Assembly (NCBI GenBank): GCA_944470555.2
Contig: OX104127.1
Location: 96,496,708-96,560,707 of the forward strand
Length of the DNA stretch: 64,000 nt
DNA from: Heterobilharzia americana
Lineage: Eukaryota; Platyhelminthes; Trematoda; Strigeidida; Schistosomatidae
Reading direction: 5' to 3'
Part shown: positions 41,595-56,700 of the stretch, one piece after another
How the letters are laid out: every line of letters starts with the position of its first letter
Numbering within the stretch: the stretch's first letter is position 1
Made by a program: the position numbers and the translations under genes
Notes under the pieces: generated by a model
Databases searched by the model: none
Seen by the model: only the letters and a program-made list of their open reading frames with translations
Told to the model about the DNA's origin: nothing

Positions 41595-44500
41595 CTTAAA
41601 TGGTAAACAAACAAAGAAGTTTTCGAATTTCTTACTGATTTGGCTACAATATACAATAAATAAAACGAAAGTTAACTTTTCTAGTAGTTCCCAGTTCTGA
41701 TTCATTGAGTATTCAGCACTTCGTGCTGTTCTCTATGAGTTAGGTGGCTTAGATTTCAAGCCACTGCTATCAGCTCATACTCAGAAACGGTAATTAAAAT
41801 TCCTTTGCAAGAGGATTTTTAGTTTATTCATTTGATGTAAGACATATTTGGTTGTTTGTACTTGGACACGTATTCCTACTGGCTGTTTTACTAATTGTAT
41901 TAATGATGGATCGTGGCTAGCAGTGGAATCCAGGATGCGCATTTCGTCCGATTTGGGACTCGTAAGCTGGATGTATCTGCTTCTCAGTGTGTTGTTCCCA
42001 CCGGGATTCGGACTCGGGGACGATCGCTTCAAACGCCAGGGCGTTATCCACTACACCACCGAACCACGATGTACACTTCTTGTGCAACGTGTATAGTTTT
42101 AGTATAATTGTTTTCATATGATACCGTCGTTGCTAATTGTTCTTCAGCCTGTTCTATTGGTTGATAGATTGAATCAGTATTCTTAAAAGCTGCTAGTTGA
42201 AATGGTTCTGCATATCCACTGGCATACTTCGTTTGAAACTTCCAAAGTTTCGTAGTCTTTTACATGAGCGTAGCTGTTCACATGTTCTGATATGAGCGGA
42301 GATACTTTATGTCGTCTAACCACTTTCTCTAATTCACGTGCTTCAGGGTGAAGCGGGCTGCCATTTTATCTTAAATAGCGTTTATCAAAGTCTTTTCAGC
42401 TTATTTGTGTGGTTGTATGGTGAGATTTACGAAGAATCCAGTTATGTTCAAAAACGTCACTTAGAATAAACATGTAGATTGGATAATATCATTGAGATTT
42501 GCATTACGGGTATACATATGATACTACTAGGTACCATATCTAATATCCATGTACGATCGAAGTTTCTAATTTCATAGCAAATTATCCTACGCAAACAGGA
42601 CAATTCAAAACAGTTTTGTCGTGCCTTTACTCACAGATAACTGAACAAACTTAGTAAATATATTTAACAGATGTATCATCATTACTTTCCAATGGTAGGA
42701 AAGTCTTTTCATTGATAAACTACATCTTTTTTCATTCCGTAAGCTTGAATTTAATCCTAAGTCCTACCCTTCTACAGAATCTTCTTGAAATCCTCTAATT
42801 TCTATCCATATACAATAAATCCACAAAATTTTAAAATACTTCTTATTGATATCGCTTTCCTTTGATGATAAGGTGATTGGTTAGTTGCTTTACAGAATCT
42901 GTCATGAACTCTACAACCGTCTGAATAGAATAGTTATTCAATAGGAAGGTTTAGATCATCATAGGTCTTATCTGTTGATTAAATTATTTCAGTAATTAAT
43001 TGAGTCGCAATCAGAATTTCTGTCCTAGCTCAGTTTTACATCCAGAAAGTTACAAAAATATTGTCAGTAGGCACTGGGATTCCTACAGAAAATTTGCTTC
43101 TTACATCAATATTCAGTTATGATGATTACTGCTTTCGGCGCTAAAAACTGAAGTCGAATCGATATGTTTACTTTCTGACTGATACGATTGATTGAACTGT
43201 CCAATGTATTTTAACTTAACTGGGGGAAATGAAGTCCATTTCTTGGTGATAAACATCTATTTAGAGATATTGTCACTTATGTACTTTACTTTATTAGGAT
43301 CAGAGTGTACTTAAGTGAACTATCTAGATATTATTGTTCAGTATCCGTATTTGACATTCATAATAGTAAACAAGTAGTGACTCAAAAGCTACCTTTACAA
43401 TCATGAGCAAACCTGACACAAAACGTAAATTAAAATGAGTGGGAATGTTCAGAGTAATTCGTTTGAAATATGATACAGTACAACGTGAGTAGTTATGAGG
43501 CATTCTCACGGATTTGCATGTATCACTGTCTCATGTAAGTTGGTCTGAGCGGTGAATAGCCGTTTTTCATGTTTGAAGTTGAGATCTTCTGTGGTGCATG
43601 CCAACTAGTTTAGCTCATACAATCGAGTTGCTCAACCCAACCGATTCTAACTACTTATCAATGATAAGTTAAAATATCATAAGATAGATGAGTTTGCAAA
43701 CTGTTTAAAAATTTTATGGTCCATGCCAACAATTCTCTAACTGAGTATTTTTTTAAAGCTATCCAGCTTTGGCTTCAGTGCATAGATCCCGTTATAAACA
43801 AACCGGCCAAAATCATAAATTATGACGTCTGAAATTAAAGTGTCATGATTTAATGAAGTGCACTTGTGTTGAATAGGTAGACATCATACAACTTAGCAGA
43901 ATCTGTATCGTTATTTTTCTACTAGTGGTGATGTAAATGAGTATATTCCTTTGATTCATGACAATTTAGTGTCTGAGGTCACAATTTTTGATTTCGGTTG
44001 TTTGGTTTACATCGGGATTCCTACATTGGAACCAAAACTAGGCAGTTTGAAAAAAAAATTGTAAAGTAGTTATAAACAGATAATTTAATTGGTTATATAG
44101 GCTTGAGTTTTAGTTGTCAATGCATGTAGTATGAAAACAGACAGTATCAGCTTGTCAGTTCAACAACGTAATCTGTAATGTATGATACCAAGGTACTTCC
44201 AAGATCTAAACCGAACAACTAACATTAATTTTAAGTAGTATACTTTCGGAAAATTTAATAGACTAACTTGTAGTATTTATCTACCATATTATTTTCAATT
44301 TTACTCGGTCCTGTTCCACTGATACGAATAGCTTTCTCAATAATAGGTGAATAATTGTATAATCCACTATACTGACAATGACTTTTTAATAGAATCATAA
44401 AGTGTTTTCCATCAGAACATCCAAGTGCCTGGTAGAAACAAAACACAATAAACAATAACAGGAAACAAGTAGTAATAAAACTCACTAGAAAGTCAAGATT

Positions 44501-47500
44501 ATTTTGCATTCGTTAGGTTGTTCATCAAACAGTAAATTTGCATTATTTTTTTAAAAATTCACTTCAAGAGTAGTTGTTATCACAATTAATAAGTTGAGTA
44601 GAAAGTGGCAAATCGGAGTTTAGGGACTTGTGAGCGGGATATGTGTTTTGGTTAACGAGCGATTCATACACTTGTAGTACCTCACTAATTCATATTTATT
44701 CTTCTATTGTTTTCTCATTTGTTTCGCATATTTACTGTCGAATTTAATACGTAACACGTTTAGCTAACAAAGGCGAGTTTTACAATTAAAATTTTGTGAT
44801 TGGAATGGAAAAGCAATTCTTGATTCTCTCCAGTGATTTACACCTCTCCACGTCAAAATATAAGTGAATCAAAACAGAAGAATGAATGATTCATGATAAA
44901 AATTCCAAAGCAGAATAACTGAAAGTACATAAGATTATTGATTGGAGGCAATGACTAGGGAAAGTACAGTTTACGCAATAAGCAGCTGAACAACATGACT
45001 AATTAGAAACCGGTCTGGCTGATTTGTGAATTTCTTTAGTCAGATTAGAGTGATCTAGACACTGGACAACAATTTACTCGTATGTGGCCATAGGTGTGAA
45101 GAATATCAAAATGAACAGCAAGATTTGTAAATCGATAATCCCTTTTAAGGAATACTATCACATCAGAGTCACTTAGCTACATTCAGATGGTCTGAAAAAC
45201 GCTACTCAGTGGACTGAATTTGTTTGGGTACACTTCTGATGGCCTTGAGAGTCTGCAAGGGAAATGTACATCCGATGTTTACATCGGTTGGGTCTGGTTA
45301 GTGAACTCTACAGATCAGTCTGTTGTTTGTAACTACTGATGTTGTTCGGCAGTATTTTTCGTTAGTTTGTGAAACATTTGTTTCAGAGATTACACTTTGT
45401 GATCTTGGCGGGGGTGGGTTTCCAATAGAATCCCTGTTGACATCATAGTTGGGCCGTTAAAAATCTACTCAGCTGTAAAGAATGTTAATGTGGACCATGT
45501 AATCTGTAAATAATTTGCAAATTGAACCTCCCAAGTGAATTTCAATATTATTTCCAATAAAATACACAAGTAATGTTTACATCTTTTGAATAAAACGAAA
45601 GTAATTAAGTTAGTATGTTCATATCATATTCGTGCGCTTGCCTATTTTATCGTTGCTTATCCTCAGTTAGCAGTTGTATTCATGCATACCTCCTTACAGT
45701 TAGGATTGACTAATTTAACTGATCTCTTTTGTTAGCCATGCGAGCGAGTACATAGACACTCGAATCAGTCAAACCGAGATTTACAATGGGCACAAAAGAC
45801 TAAGAAATCGATGTTTCTACAAAGTATCTTTTAGTTAACGTAGAGGGAACTCAAATATCTCAGCTGTAAAATGTTCATTTAGTGAATTTCTGATTATGTT
45901 GTAAAATGGGGTCTAAATTATACTTCACTTGGATCTAACAGTCGACATTCAATTATGATATTATTTGGAATCGCAATCAGCCACTTAAGGTCAAGAAATT
46001 TCACAATATACTACATAGATAAATATACCACCTATTATATCACTTGACAATAGATCAGTATCACCGGCCTTAAAATTGAAGTATATCTCTACTTAAGAAA
46101 CCAACACTTATTAACTAATGTACTAGATTTATTTATTTAACCCCAACGTTAAAAGATGATTAAAGGAAATGACTCAAATAAAGAGGTTTAAATAGATCTT
46201 TATACTACAAGGAAGGAATCAATAGGTAATGAGGAGTGCAAAATAATTTCTATTGGTTTTTTCTTAACTTTTATCTAAGAAGAATATATGTAGAGTATTA
46301 TCTCAGTGAAATAACATCTTAGATCTGAACAATAAATACTCAAATTGGTTGATGATAAAAGTATGTAAATATTTAACATACAAGCAACTTTGAGTTCTAG
46401 TCAACAAATTGTTTTCGTAAATTAACGAGTTTCGTTAACTAGAAACATTTATGTATGCTTTTAAGGCGAGTGATTCTAGTGATTTTTTCATGTGTCAATA
46501 GTTCAATTTTAAAGCTCACTACCGAATTAAGTATTTTCTAATTGAACGGTTTCTGAAAATTAATCCAATGCAGCGATAACAGCTCATCTGAAGAAACTTA
46601 ACAAGAGTGAGATTTTGCTGCTTACACAGCGAAAAATTCAGTAAGAAATATAACTGAGTATTATTTCTAGAAATTTCTTTTGTCGGGATTGAAATCGAAT
46701 TGAAAAATTAACATTGATTATACTCTAAGTAGGGATACATTTTATTGTGATTCGATTATTGCATGAATTTTTTTTGTCAGTAATGTCTACTTAAAACCAT
46801 GATTGACTTAGTTTTCGCCTTAAGTTCTAGCCTATATAGTTAGGCATGTTAGTCGGAGGGACATTCACTTGTCTTTCCGAATCATAAAGATCAGTTGACA
46901 GAAAGGTTAAATGAAAATAAGAATTTTAAGTTAACAGCTGTTAAGGCATACGTTGCCGTATCTTAAATTTAATCTATACCACCTTCATTATGAGTAATCT
47001 CATTGAATAGTTTAGTCTTCTTTAAGACCAAAAAAAAGAAATCAGTCAAACACTTTTGAACTAAATTTCCTCGTAGAGTGATATATTTTCACGAGATAAA
47101 ATTTATTTCACTCACAAATCAGGTTCAATCTTATAAACCTGACATGACCAAGCCAGGTATGAAGTACTGAGGAGAGAGTTAATAAGCCACCAGTTAGAAT
47201 TATTTGATGATCAACATATCGCTATTCTTATTTTTTTTTGCATTCTATGAGTTTGCTGAATTACAACAGATTTTCGGCCATTAAATGATGACCATATGTG
47301 AGAACAGTACTCTCAGCGTAAGGCTTTTTTCTGATATTTGATGAGGATTTCTCCCATAGTAACTCATGTAATTTACATGACAAAAATTGGTACAAAGCAT
47401 CCGTGATTGTAAATACCTCTAGTCTGATACTTGATGTATACAAACAAATGATGTAAAATACGTGACTCAATCTGAATAACATTGATACTATAAAGGACTG

Positions 47501-50500
47501 CCCATATAATAGAGTCTCATTGCCAAATGTTTTGGAGTAAGGGGATTTAGGATTCTGTGTAAGCTGTGATTATGAAGCCACAATAAACTGTAGAGAAAAC
47601 GTTTGCACTAATAGAATTTTTCTAAATGCCACCTAGACCTTTTGATTTATAAACTCACTATAGCAAACAATGAAAAAAGTGCGCTAAGGTCATACTATGT
47701 ATACATTATCACTGTACAAACACTAAAAAACATCATTTGATTATATAGGAAATAAAAAGGAATTATTATTGTTGCAATAACTGATACACAGATTTTTCCT
47801 GATTTTCCGCTGCCCAATTAGCTTTGATCTATCCTACCCCACTTAACATTGTTGTTAATGTGTGACCTCATTTGACCAACAAATATTCTAATTATGTACC
47901 TAGAAGTGAAAGTCAAACTTACGCATTTCAGCCATATATTTCTCTACAGTTAGGCGTATGATTCCAAGGTTTGCGTAAAGTATGGTCCACAGTCCTCTAG
48001 GGAAATATTCTTGCTTTAAAATCTAGTGAACATTGATGAACGAGAATGCTATAAAGTCTCTCCATGTTTTTCTATTTTCCGAAAGTGTGAAGGCTAATTC
48101 TCGTATAATAAAAGATGCTTGGTCTGTGTAGGTTTTTTAAATTCCAGATTTAATTTCTTATTCGCAGTGCTGCAAAATAGTTTATTATCACACGCGAACT
48201 TCCAACCCAGTTGATTGCTTACACCTCATGTATATGAAGTTGGCTTTTCAATTCTGCAGATAAAGAACTCTTATGACTAAGTTATAAATGTATACGTCTA
48301 GCTGCTCAGAAATTTCAGCGAAACAAGTGAATGTGAAGCATTCGTTTTTAATGTTAGCAAGATATCCATGGCATACGTTAATCACAGTAGACCATATGAG
48401 TTCAGTAAACATTAGTTTCAGTTATACAAACCTCATTAATAGGATAACCCACTTATAAACGTGTTAATACGTATTTAACGTTGTATCTGAGAGTAGATTT
48501 ATAAATTTCCTGATAGTTTACAGAAAAAACGTTACAGTTAAAATAATTACCTGTTTGGCTATTTGTTTTGAAGGCTATACATTCGTTAACATATAACTCA
48601 GACGATAATAATTTCTGAAGGAATGGCAATATAGCACTGAAGATAGGTATGGCAAGGGAATGCCAGAATATTAAGTAAGATATGTAAAATTCTTGTAAGA
48701 TTCAGAAGTTTAGCGAAGAAAGCACAGAAAACGAAATAAGAAAGACTGCCAAATAATAAGTTTAACTTTTTTACTGGAAAATGACAGCAAATAAAACATA
48801 AACAAAATGCAACAACTTTGAGGCCATGATTAACAAAAGGGCCACACACTTTTTTCTTGAATGAGTAAATGAGGCATGCACTTGTAGGTTGCCAGTGCTA
48901 CGGGTGCAGACAAATGTCATATCCTCTTACCTTTCTTGGAATTTCATTAGAATTTTAAGCAGATGTTTTGATAGGAGCTAAATACCCTGAATTCACTAAA
49001 TGCTTGAATATAAAGCAGAAGTTCATATCTTTCCGATCCTTGAACAGAGAGAACATATAAGATTTCGCTTTCTGATAAAAGTTACGCAGTTTCGGAAGTT
49101 GTTCAGTTACCTGTCCCAAGTAGACGTTTTGTAGAGGAGTCTTCAAACACAAATATTAGGTCTTCTTTCAAGTCTGATGTCAACCAAGTAGAACGTCGAG
49201 TTCCATTCCGCGTTTGAAGTGAAATGCTTTTCTGTATCTCGAATAAGAAGATTGTCTAAGCAATCAATAACACCATGAAAGGCTTATCTTCGTAAACTGT
49301 TTTCGCCACACTGAGTGCTAACTGCTCCATATTAGGCAATGATATTCCAAAATTCAACACTGACTGCAATATCATTTACACATTTGTTGGGAATACGTGA
49401 ACCATTTGGTTTTTGAGTTGTATTAATGGAATCGAAGTTACCAACAGATGTAAACATTGTATTTAGTACTTTAAACGGATAACTTTTCAAACTGGTCATT
49501 CGCGATAAACTTGGTTTATGCTACCGCTTTCATAAAGTGAAAGTAACCTAATAACCATTATCAGATTTATACACTGGTTGTGAGTTAAATCCATTTTATA
49601 GGAGATAATAACGGTAGCTAGCCGCTGAAGCACTAATAGGCGGAAGGCATTGGAATCTCTAGTCTAGGTGGTGAGTTACACCTAGAGATATATCGTGATA
49701 ACAAATGTGTATTATATTGTTTTGAAAAATATCTACCTTAATAGTTTTTTTAGACAATCAACTTTATTTTTTAAACTTACATTTTGTCAAGTACACACCC
49801 TATTGGTAGAAAGAATAACTGTGGCTACTGGAGTAATAACGACGTTTAAATATTCTGTCGTCAGATTTAGTATCTTCAGGTAAGTGGCATACACTACACG
49901 AGAATGATCTTAGAGATTTTACAATGTTCATTGAATGAGCTTCTTGAAACTCTCTCAGTAAGTAAATTTATTTGACAAGTCCTTAGTAAGTAACTATTAT
50001 ATTCATTAACCATGTCGTTAAAACGAAATTTCTGACAACCCATTGTTTTATTGACAGACTTATTATGCAGCATTAAAAAAGAACAACTTAAGAAAATACC
50101 AAACCCAGGTCAAATAAATAATTCAGGTGAATTATTATTTCATTTATAAACTGCAATGAGCTAAGATCATACTGATGTTTAGAAACCGCTTTAAGCATTT
50201 TATGAGCAGGTAAAGTTGAATACTTTTTGTCTTTGTGAATCAAATAATTTTAATTCAAGTTGTCATTAAAGAAACGGCAATCATATTATTCTTGCTACGG
50301 TAAATCATTTAGTGATTAGTTATGTAACATTAACATTCTTTACCCTCTTTTTGTTTGATCAGAAACAAACTCTTGACTTTGCAGATTCAACTATCTGATT
50401 TTGTATATTCTTATGACAGTGTCAATCATCTACTCTTAAATATCTAACATAACACAAAACTAATTTTCTGTATCTATAAAACTAGATATGTTGTCCAACC

Positions 50501-53500
50501 TGCTACGTCATTTCTAGAACACCCATTAAACCTTTCTGTAAACGGATAGCCTTAGTAGTTCATTTTACCGTAATCCACCAGTCCCTTTGATTACAGTTAA
50601 GTAGAAGCAACGGTGTTTTCTTATCAAGTCAGATTTTTAGAATAAACAAGTAGTCTTTGAATATTCGGTTGTAAACAACTGAGTGAGAAATAAAAAGAAT
50701 CTAGATAACCTTCGCCAACTGCTGTCGTTTCATGTGTGAGCTACTTATATGGACACGTATACAAGTATATAGCCTGACAGTGATAAGAACGCAACCTGAG
50801 TTTACATCCAATTGCCAATCTTTATGAGACATTTGAAAAAGGTTTTTGGATATAGAGGAAAGACGAGGAAGCAATATAAACTGAAGAGCAGCTTATCTTG
50901 AATTCAAGATATAGATAATATGTGAATGAACTGCATTTAATATAAGGTTTTAGTATTTTATTAATCCTCAATGAACTTATCCAATCATTTTGTCGATCTT
51001 TAAAATCCTTGTATCCTATAATGTCTGCTGTGTTATTATTTGATCTAAATTTTTGCAGTTCTCGCATACATCGACCTAATTGATAGTGATTTTCACATCA
51101 GTAAACAAATCGAATGTTGGTTCAGTTTGGAGGTTTGCGGGGGTGTGTTTATTGGTTTCAGGTTGGCATTCATTATGAAGTGAAACCAGTTAGAGAATCA
51201 TTGGAAACCAGGGAGAACTGGATAGCTGTTTTGTCCTAGTATGGGACTTCTCTACAGTGCACACTCACGTACTCATCAGAGATCCAGTTTGAATTACTCT
51301 CTAGTGTCCACTAATTGCTTGCTCCGCGGGCAGCACGTTGCCATGATAAATACAAACCTGAAATCAATGAATAAATCCCCACAAACCTCTGAACTGAAAT
51401 AATCCAGTACCCACTGGTGACTAACTTCGACAGGTGATTCCTGAAGTTCCAATAAGTAGTAGCCGGTGGGGCTAAGCCAAGTCGAATATGAGGGAAGTTA
51501 CTCAGTGACGGCATTGGATGTAGGTTAAGCTATTCCATGATCGATAGAAGTAGGTTATATAGGTTATTGGATTCTGACTCACTAGCTCAATGGTAACGTG
51601 CTGGTTGCTGAACCTGAAGATCCTGGTTCCGATCCCTGATATGGCAATGGGCGCGCAATGCTGAGGAGTCCCACACTAGGACGAAGCGACTGCCCAGTGT
51701 TTCGATGTTTCCAATCTTTATCTAACTGATGTTAGTCCATGATGAGCACTAACCTCAAATGTTGGTTTTATGCGGAGTTATAAACGTTTTAACTACCTAG
51801 ACTTGTTAACAGTAACTTCATTATTTAAAATTATGTCGTCTTAATATTCATTGTATAACGTGTATTATTTGCCAAGGGTAAATCGAGGAATTAGTTGGTC
51901 CATATAAATGTCATTATTAGTGAGGTTACTTCAATCACACCTATTTAAATCATCTACATTTTGGAATCCGTACCTCAAACTGTGGTTACTATATCCGTGG
52001 AAACTAGAATTCAGAAAGGGTCCAATTATCGTTTGTAAGGAATATATGCATAAACAATTACATCGCTTGAAAGTTAACAAAACGTCGAAATTTGAAAGCG
52101 GACATAGAAACAGCTTGGATGATAAAAGTTTAAAGCTAGCCTTCTAGAGTCGAAGAGAAATCAAATAAAACTCATCACTCACTAGATTTTGATTTGGCCA
52201 TTTGAAAGTTGTTTGTTACGGTAAGATTGTTATCAAGCAGTGAGGTGAAACGATTGTGAAAAGTAATAAAAATAACCTGAGTATAAAGTCTGATGACTGG
52301 ACATAAATGTGGTATCATAAAATGAACGAACACCACAGATGACAAAGCCGTCAATCAAAAGGAAATGAGGGGTAAACAAATTAGGAACAGTTTTCACATC
52401 TTATAGAAATACTTTACATTTCTAATAATCAATCATTGATAACATCATTTCTTTTTCCACCTGATATAAGAACAATAAAAGCACAAATTTATATGAGCTC
52501 TTCTGTCGTAAATGTTTATTTGCTGTTATGAATTAGAACTTATCCGCCTAAATCAAATATTTCCTCCGCTGAATTATGCCTTAAGTAATTAAAGTTAGAA
52601 TGAATTTAATGTTAACCTTTATTAGGACCAATGTAAATATAGAAATACTCAGTAACCTCGAAGGTTACGTATTTATCCATGTATTTCGTCGGCGAACTTA
52701 TCGCCCCATTTTAATCATTGTAAAATGACTGACTTCTTAATATTAGTATGTGCATCTAAACTTGTTGAGAAATAAAAAGTTTTTGAAGTGAATGAAAGTG
52801 AATGTTTGCAGCCATTTATCACACATTAAGATAGCCATTTTTATGACACAAGAAACTCTAAAACTTGTGCGCAATGAAATCTTTAAACATTTTACTTACT
52901 TCAAGTGCTGTTCGTTTCGTATTTTCATTTACTGGTCCAGCTAAACAACAGTAATTCAATGCATTTGCAATAGCCCGACGATTAGACTTAGTCTGTAACT
53001 GAACGAATAATTTTGTGTCATTTGACAACCCATCTTCAGTATTATTGACGTGCGATTTTACATCTAATAAGGACAGTTCATCTTGTGTATGTCTTCTACG
53101 ACCTAAAAAGTAAAACATATATATATATATACTGAAGTTAGTGGTGATGCTATCGTCTAGAAGGACGATGAAAGCTACACTATTAAGCAACCCAGCTCAG
53201 AGAACACAATACAACCAAGATATATATATATAAGGTTTAGTATGATTTGAAGATACACAACAAAATCAAACTAAACTATTTGAAAAAACATGGATAGAGA
53301 GTGTTGAGTGGTGCCTTATTTTCCCGAAAGGATCAGAAAATGAATTATCTAAACTGATCACTTTATATTTTATTTATCAGTTCAACTGTTCCTATGCCAC
53401 CATTTGTATTGTCTGCTGTCTGAAAGGTTTCTGATAGTTTCATTGTGGTGAAATTGAACAAGACTTGAATTCCTTCCTAGTAATGCTGTAATCCCTACAT

Positions 53501-53690
53501 GTATTATTACTTCTACCCTTATCAGTACTTTTCAGTTGTTGAATAAATTAAGGTGAACAGCCACTGAGTAGTAAAGTTTCTCTTATTTGTTTCGCTTCTT
53601 TACTTAAATTTTCTGACTTACATGTTAAGCCTCCTAGCTTGATTACTTAAACATTTGATAAAACCTTTGAGTATGGGGTTCACAAACGTA

Positions 53691-53729
<39 letters not shown>

Positions 53730-56700
53730 TGATTTAGTTGGGTTATGATTACTTTCAAGTGTGAACCTCCACACAATTCGCACCTATTATTTTATCTCCT
53801 TGGGGCTTTACCGCTAAAAACCGGATACTGCTGGCATCGGTGTTATGAAGAAGCAAAGATTTTCCAACTTCAATCACTAATCTGATAGTTTAGCACCAAA
53901 TTTTTAGCCAACATTGTGTCAGTCTAAGCAATAATTAACCAAAATGGATTATATGGTAATTTCAGTAGTTTCTGTTCAGGTAGTTACAAGTTGATAGTAG
54001 TGAAAACATAATTTTACAGAGCAGAAGTGGATTGGCCTAGAGAAAAGTTAGAGGAAGAGTTACTTTTCATTGAGAAATGTCTGAGAGATAAAGGCTATCC
54101 ACAGAGGTTACTTTAAAAATATAAAAGTACTAAAAAGCTAATAATGAAAAAAATCACAGTCAGAAAAATGCTGCCTTTCATATACATCAACTTTAAAGGA
54201 CTTAGCGCTGCAGAGACTATGTCAACAAAAGTGAAAATAACATTAGCCAAAACTTATCCTGCTGATAATTCGGTTTCAATTTGTCAAATTATCTGCTCAT
54301 TACTAAAGCCTGAAAAGACCTCTTTCTGGTGTTTCCTCGAAATTCGTATATACATCAGTTTATGTGTAGCTATTTAAGCAGGCACACAGGAGAAAAAACT
54401 TATCTCAGATTTCATGAAAACTTTCAAAACAGTTTACAAATCAGGGGAAGAGATATTTTCCATTATGTAATCGCCAATCCTATTACTGAAAAAGAACAAG
54501 AGGAAGATGTTTATAGTTCTTTGAAGGTAATCAACAAACACAGTGGATAGGATCTCCAAAGGCTGACTGAAACAGCGGCCACCAAACGTTTGAAGTCTGA
54601 TTTCTTCGTTCAGGAAAAGTTGTTTACAATCCTTTTTCATTTTGTTAGCGTAATTTCTTAGTTTTTACTCTTACCTGATTATATCATTTTTATCATTGAA
54701 TATTGTAAATTTCACTATTAACTTATTACATCACATTTTGTCAAAGCCTATGTGCGTCATACTGATTTTAGCTCACTGATAGTCACATGTTTTCCTTTTC
54801 TATTCTCTAACTGGCTAAGATGATCGTACATTCTCAGCCTCACGAAATTTTATTTCTACTCCTGCTTCTTCCTCTCAGAGTTATCACTTTAGGAAGGAAA
54901 TAGTCATGATATTTTGACCTGATTTTTTAATTTCTGTGTATTACTTCAACTTCTTACCACACTGTATTGGTATTAACTAACGTGATATTACTGCAACATT
55001 ACCAGCAGGAATCATTGTGTTCACCGTGATTCTGTGCTAAGTTCATAAAGAACATATTATGTGTCAGAATACAACTGTTCTCGAAGAATGTTGTCTTTTA
55101 TAGTATATGCCAATCTATAAGTAGGTAAAATATCACATAAAATTTATTGTGATACACATTGTTTAAATGTTTCAACAAGAAGGTACAATAATTTTGTAAT
55201 ACAAACAAAGAAAGTCAATGAGCAAATATAAATACATGTTAATTGGTTGGATTATTGAGTAGTATTGTATTTAACACGAAATCAAATGCTGTTATACAAT
55301 TATAGGTCTGGTTTATCTGTAAGTCAATAAAAAAATTGTCATCTTTCGGAACTTATGCATATCATATGCATATTTTAAGCTTCGAATATTCATTATTTTT
55401 AGCGTATCGTGTTATAAATTACGTTAATAACAACTGACAGAGCATTTTCTAAGGTCAAATGAAAAAGCTAACCAGAATATATTTTAGAAATACTTGGTGT
55501 ATGAAGTAAGTTCTGTATAAGGCTGTAGTCTATATTTTTGCTTGCTTAAATAAAGTGAAGTATAAATTTATGGTTAGGGCAAAATCTGTAAATGGTCAGT
55601 ATCGAATACCCTGCTTTACACTAATTTATATTCACTAAGAATATCTCGGTACCACAATAAGTGGTGTCTATTGCTAATTTAGCAAAACCACTTGATAACT
55701 GGTGCTAGCGAAAAATATTATCCTCTTGTTATTTGGTAAATTCATTCCTCTTCCTTATGTCAAAAACTACTCATTATGTGATCTTTTTAAAACGCATGAA
55801 AGCGCATTTCAATTGGTGTTGAAGATCATACTGATAATGAAGTTAATGGACATGAAATTTCATTTGTTTATGTGTTGGGTACAGATTCGGTTGACAAAGA
55901 TTCATACAACGATTTCTTTCTCCACCTAAATATACTGGACTTCAGTACAGCAGTTTTTTCCCATCGTATTGTATGGCTGTGTATGTTAACGCATGCACTG
56001 CGATAGCCGAGTTTTTTCTAGATTATTGGTCTTTATAGGTTGTTATTCTTAGTTTTGCCCCGACAGAGTGTAACAGATACCAAGTCTTCAGGTTATCTCA
56101 TCCAATGTCAGTTGAGGCGGGTTTAGTTAAATGTCTAAATGGCAGAGCTAAAAAATTCACTAGTCAGTGTAAGGACTTAAACAAGGGATCGGAACACATA
56201 AAAAAAGCGTTAATAATTAATAATTATCCTCTACAGTTTACTAAGGAATTCATACGAACACATAAGAAACAAAGTGATGACAGTAATACAAATACGAAAA
56301 ATAGCGACAATACGAGTAGAAATAAGTTCAAAGCCCCTAGGAAGAAAGGAATATCAGAAACTTTATGTAGGATTTTCAACACGTCTGGAAGCAGGATGGC
56401 CTTTAAACCTACAAACTCAGAGATAAGCCTTGTTAGCTGTAGAGTTCGATGAATTCGAATGGGCGAAATAATCTAACCTAGTGAATTCCGTGCATTAACT
56501 GTGAGGCCAAGTACATAGATCAGGCTAGTCAATCAGGTTCAGTTAGGTTATCAGAACACTAGAACTTATCCAAATATAGAATGACAGACCCCATCAGGGT
56601 CAATAATCCAGGAAAAGACTCGGCTATTCCAATGCATGTATTAACACACACAACCACACAGTAGGGTGGGACAAAACCACTGTACTGAAGTCCAATATAA

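Larger units (their letters stand above)
44429..52899. other. Large CAMSAP intron
   Basis: About 8.5 kb. It holds hammerhead-SINE relics at 51165-51260 and 51570-51775. The open frames at 47261-47482, 48598-48849, 48955-49152 and 51908-52147 show no recognised family; the sequence around 48955-49330 on the minus strand may be an old retroelement but is too decayed to name. Confidence 0.5.

Noticed and set aside
41379..41606. Plus-strand 75-codon frame with Cys-rich sequence and an upstream acceptor-like TTTTAACAG
   Set aside because: The opposite strand over the same bases is the last CKK exon of CAMSAP, with correct phase and a family match; the plus frame is a shadow.
41990..42065. Possible tRNA gene on the minus strand (A and B boxes)
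   Set aside because: The tRNA-like head continues into the hammerhead and tail of an Sm-alpha-type SINE; no full cloverleaf or acceptor stem could be supported.
48955..49152. Minus-strand 65-codon frame with neighbouring broken frames to 49330
   Set aside because: It looks like an old inserted coding sequence but no motif could be named, so no feature was called.
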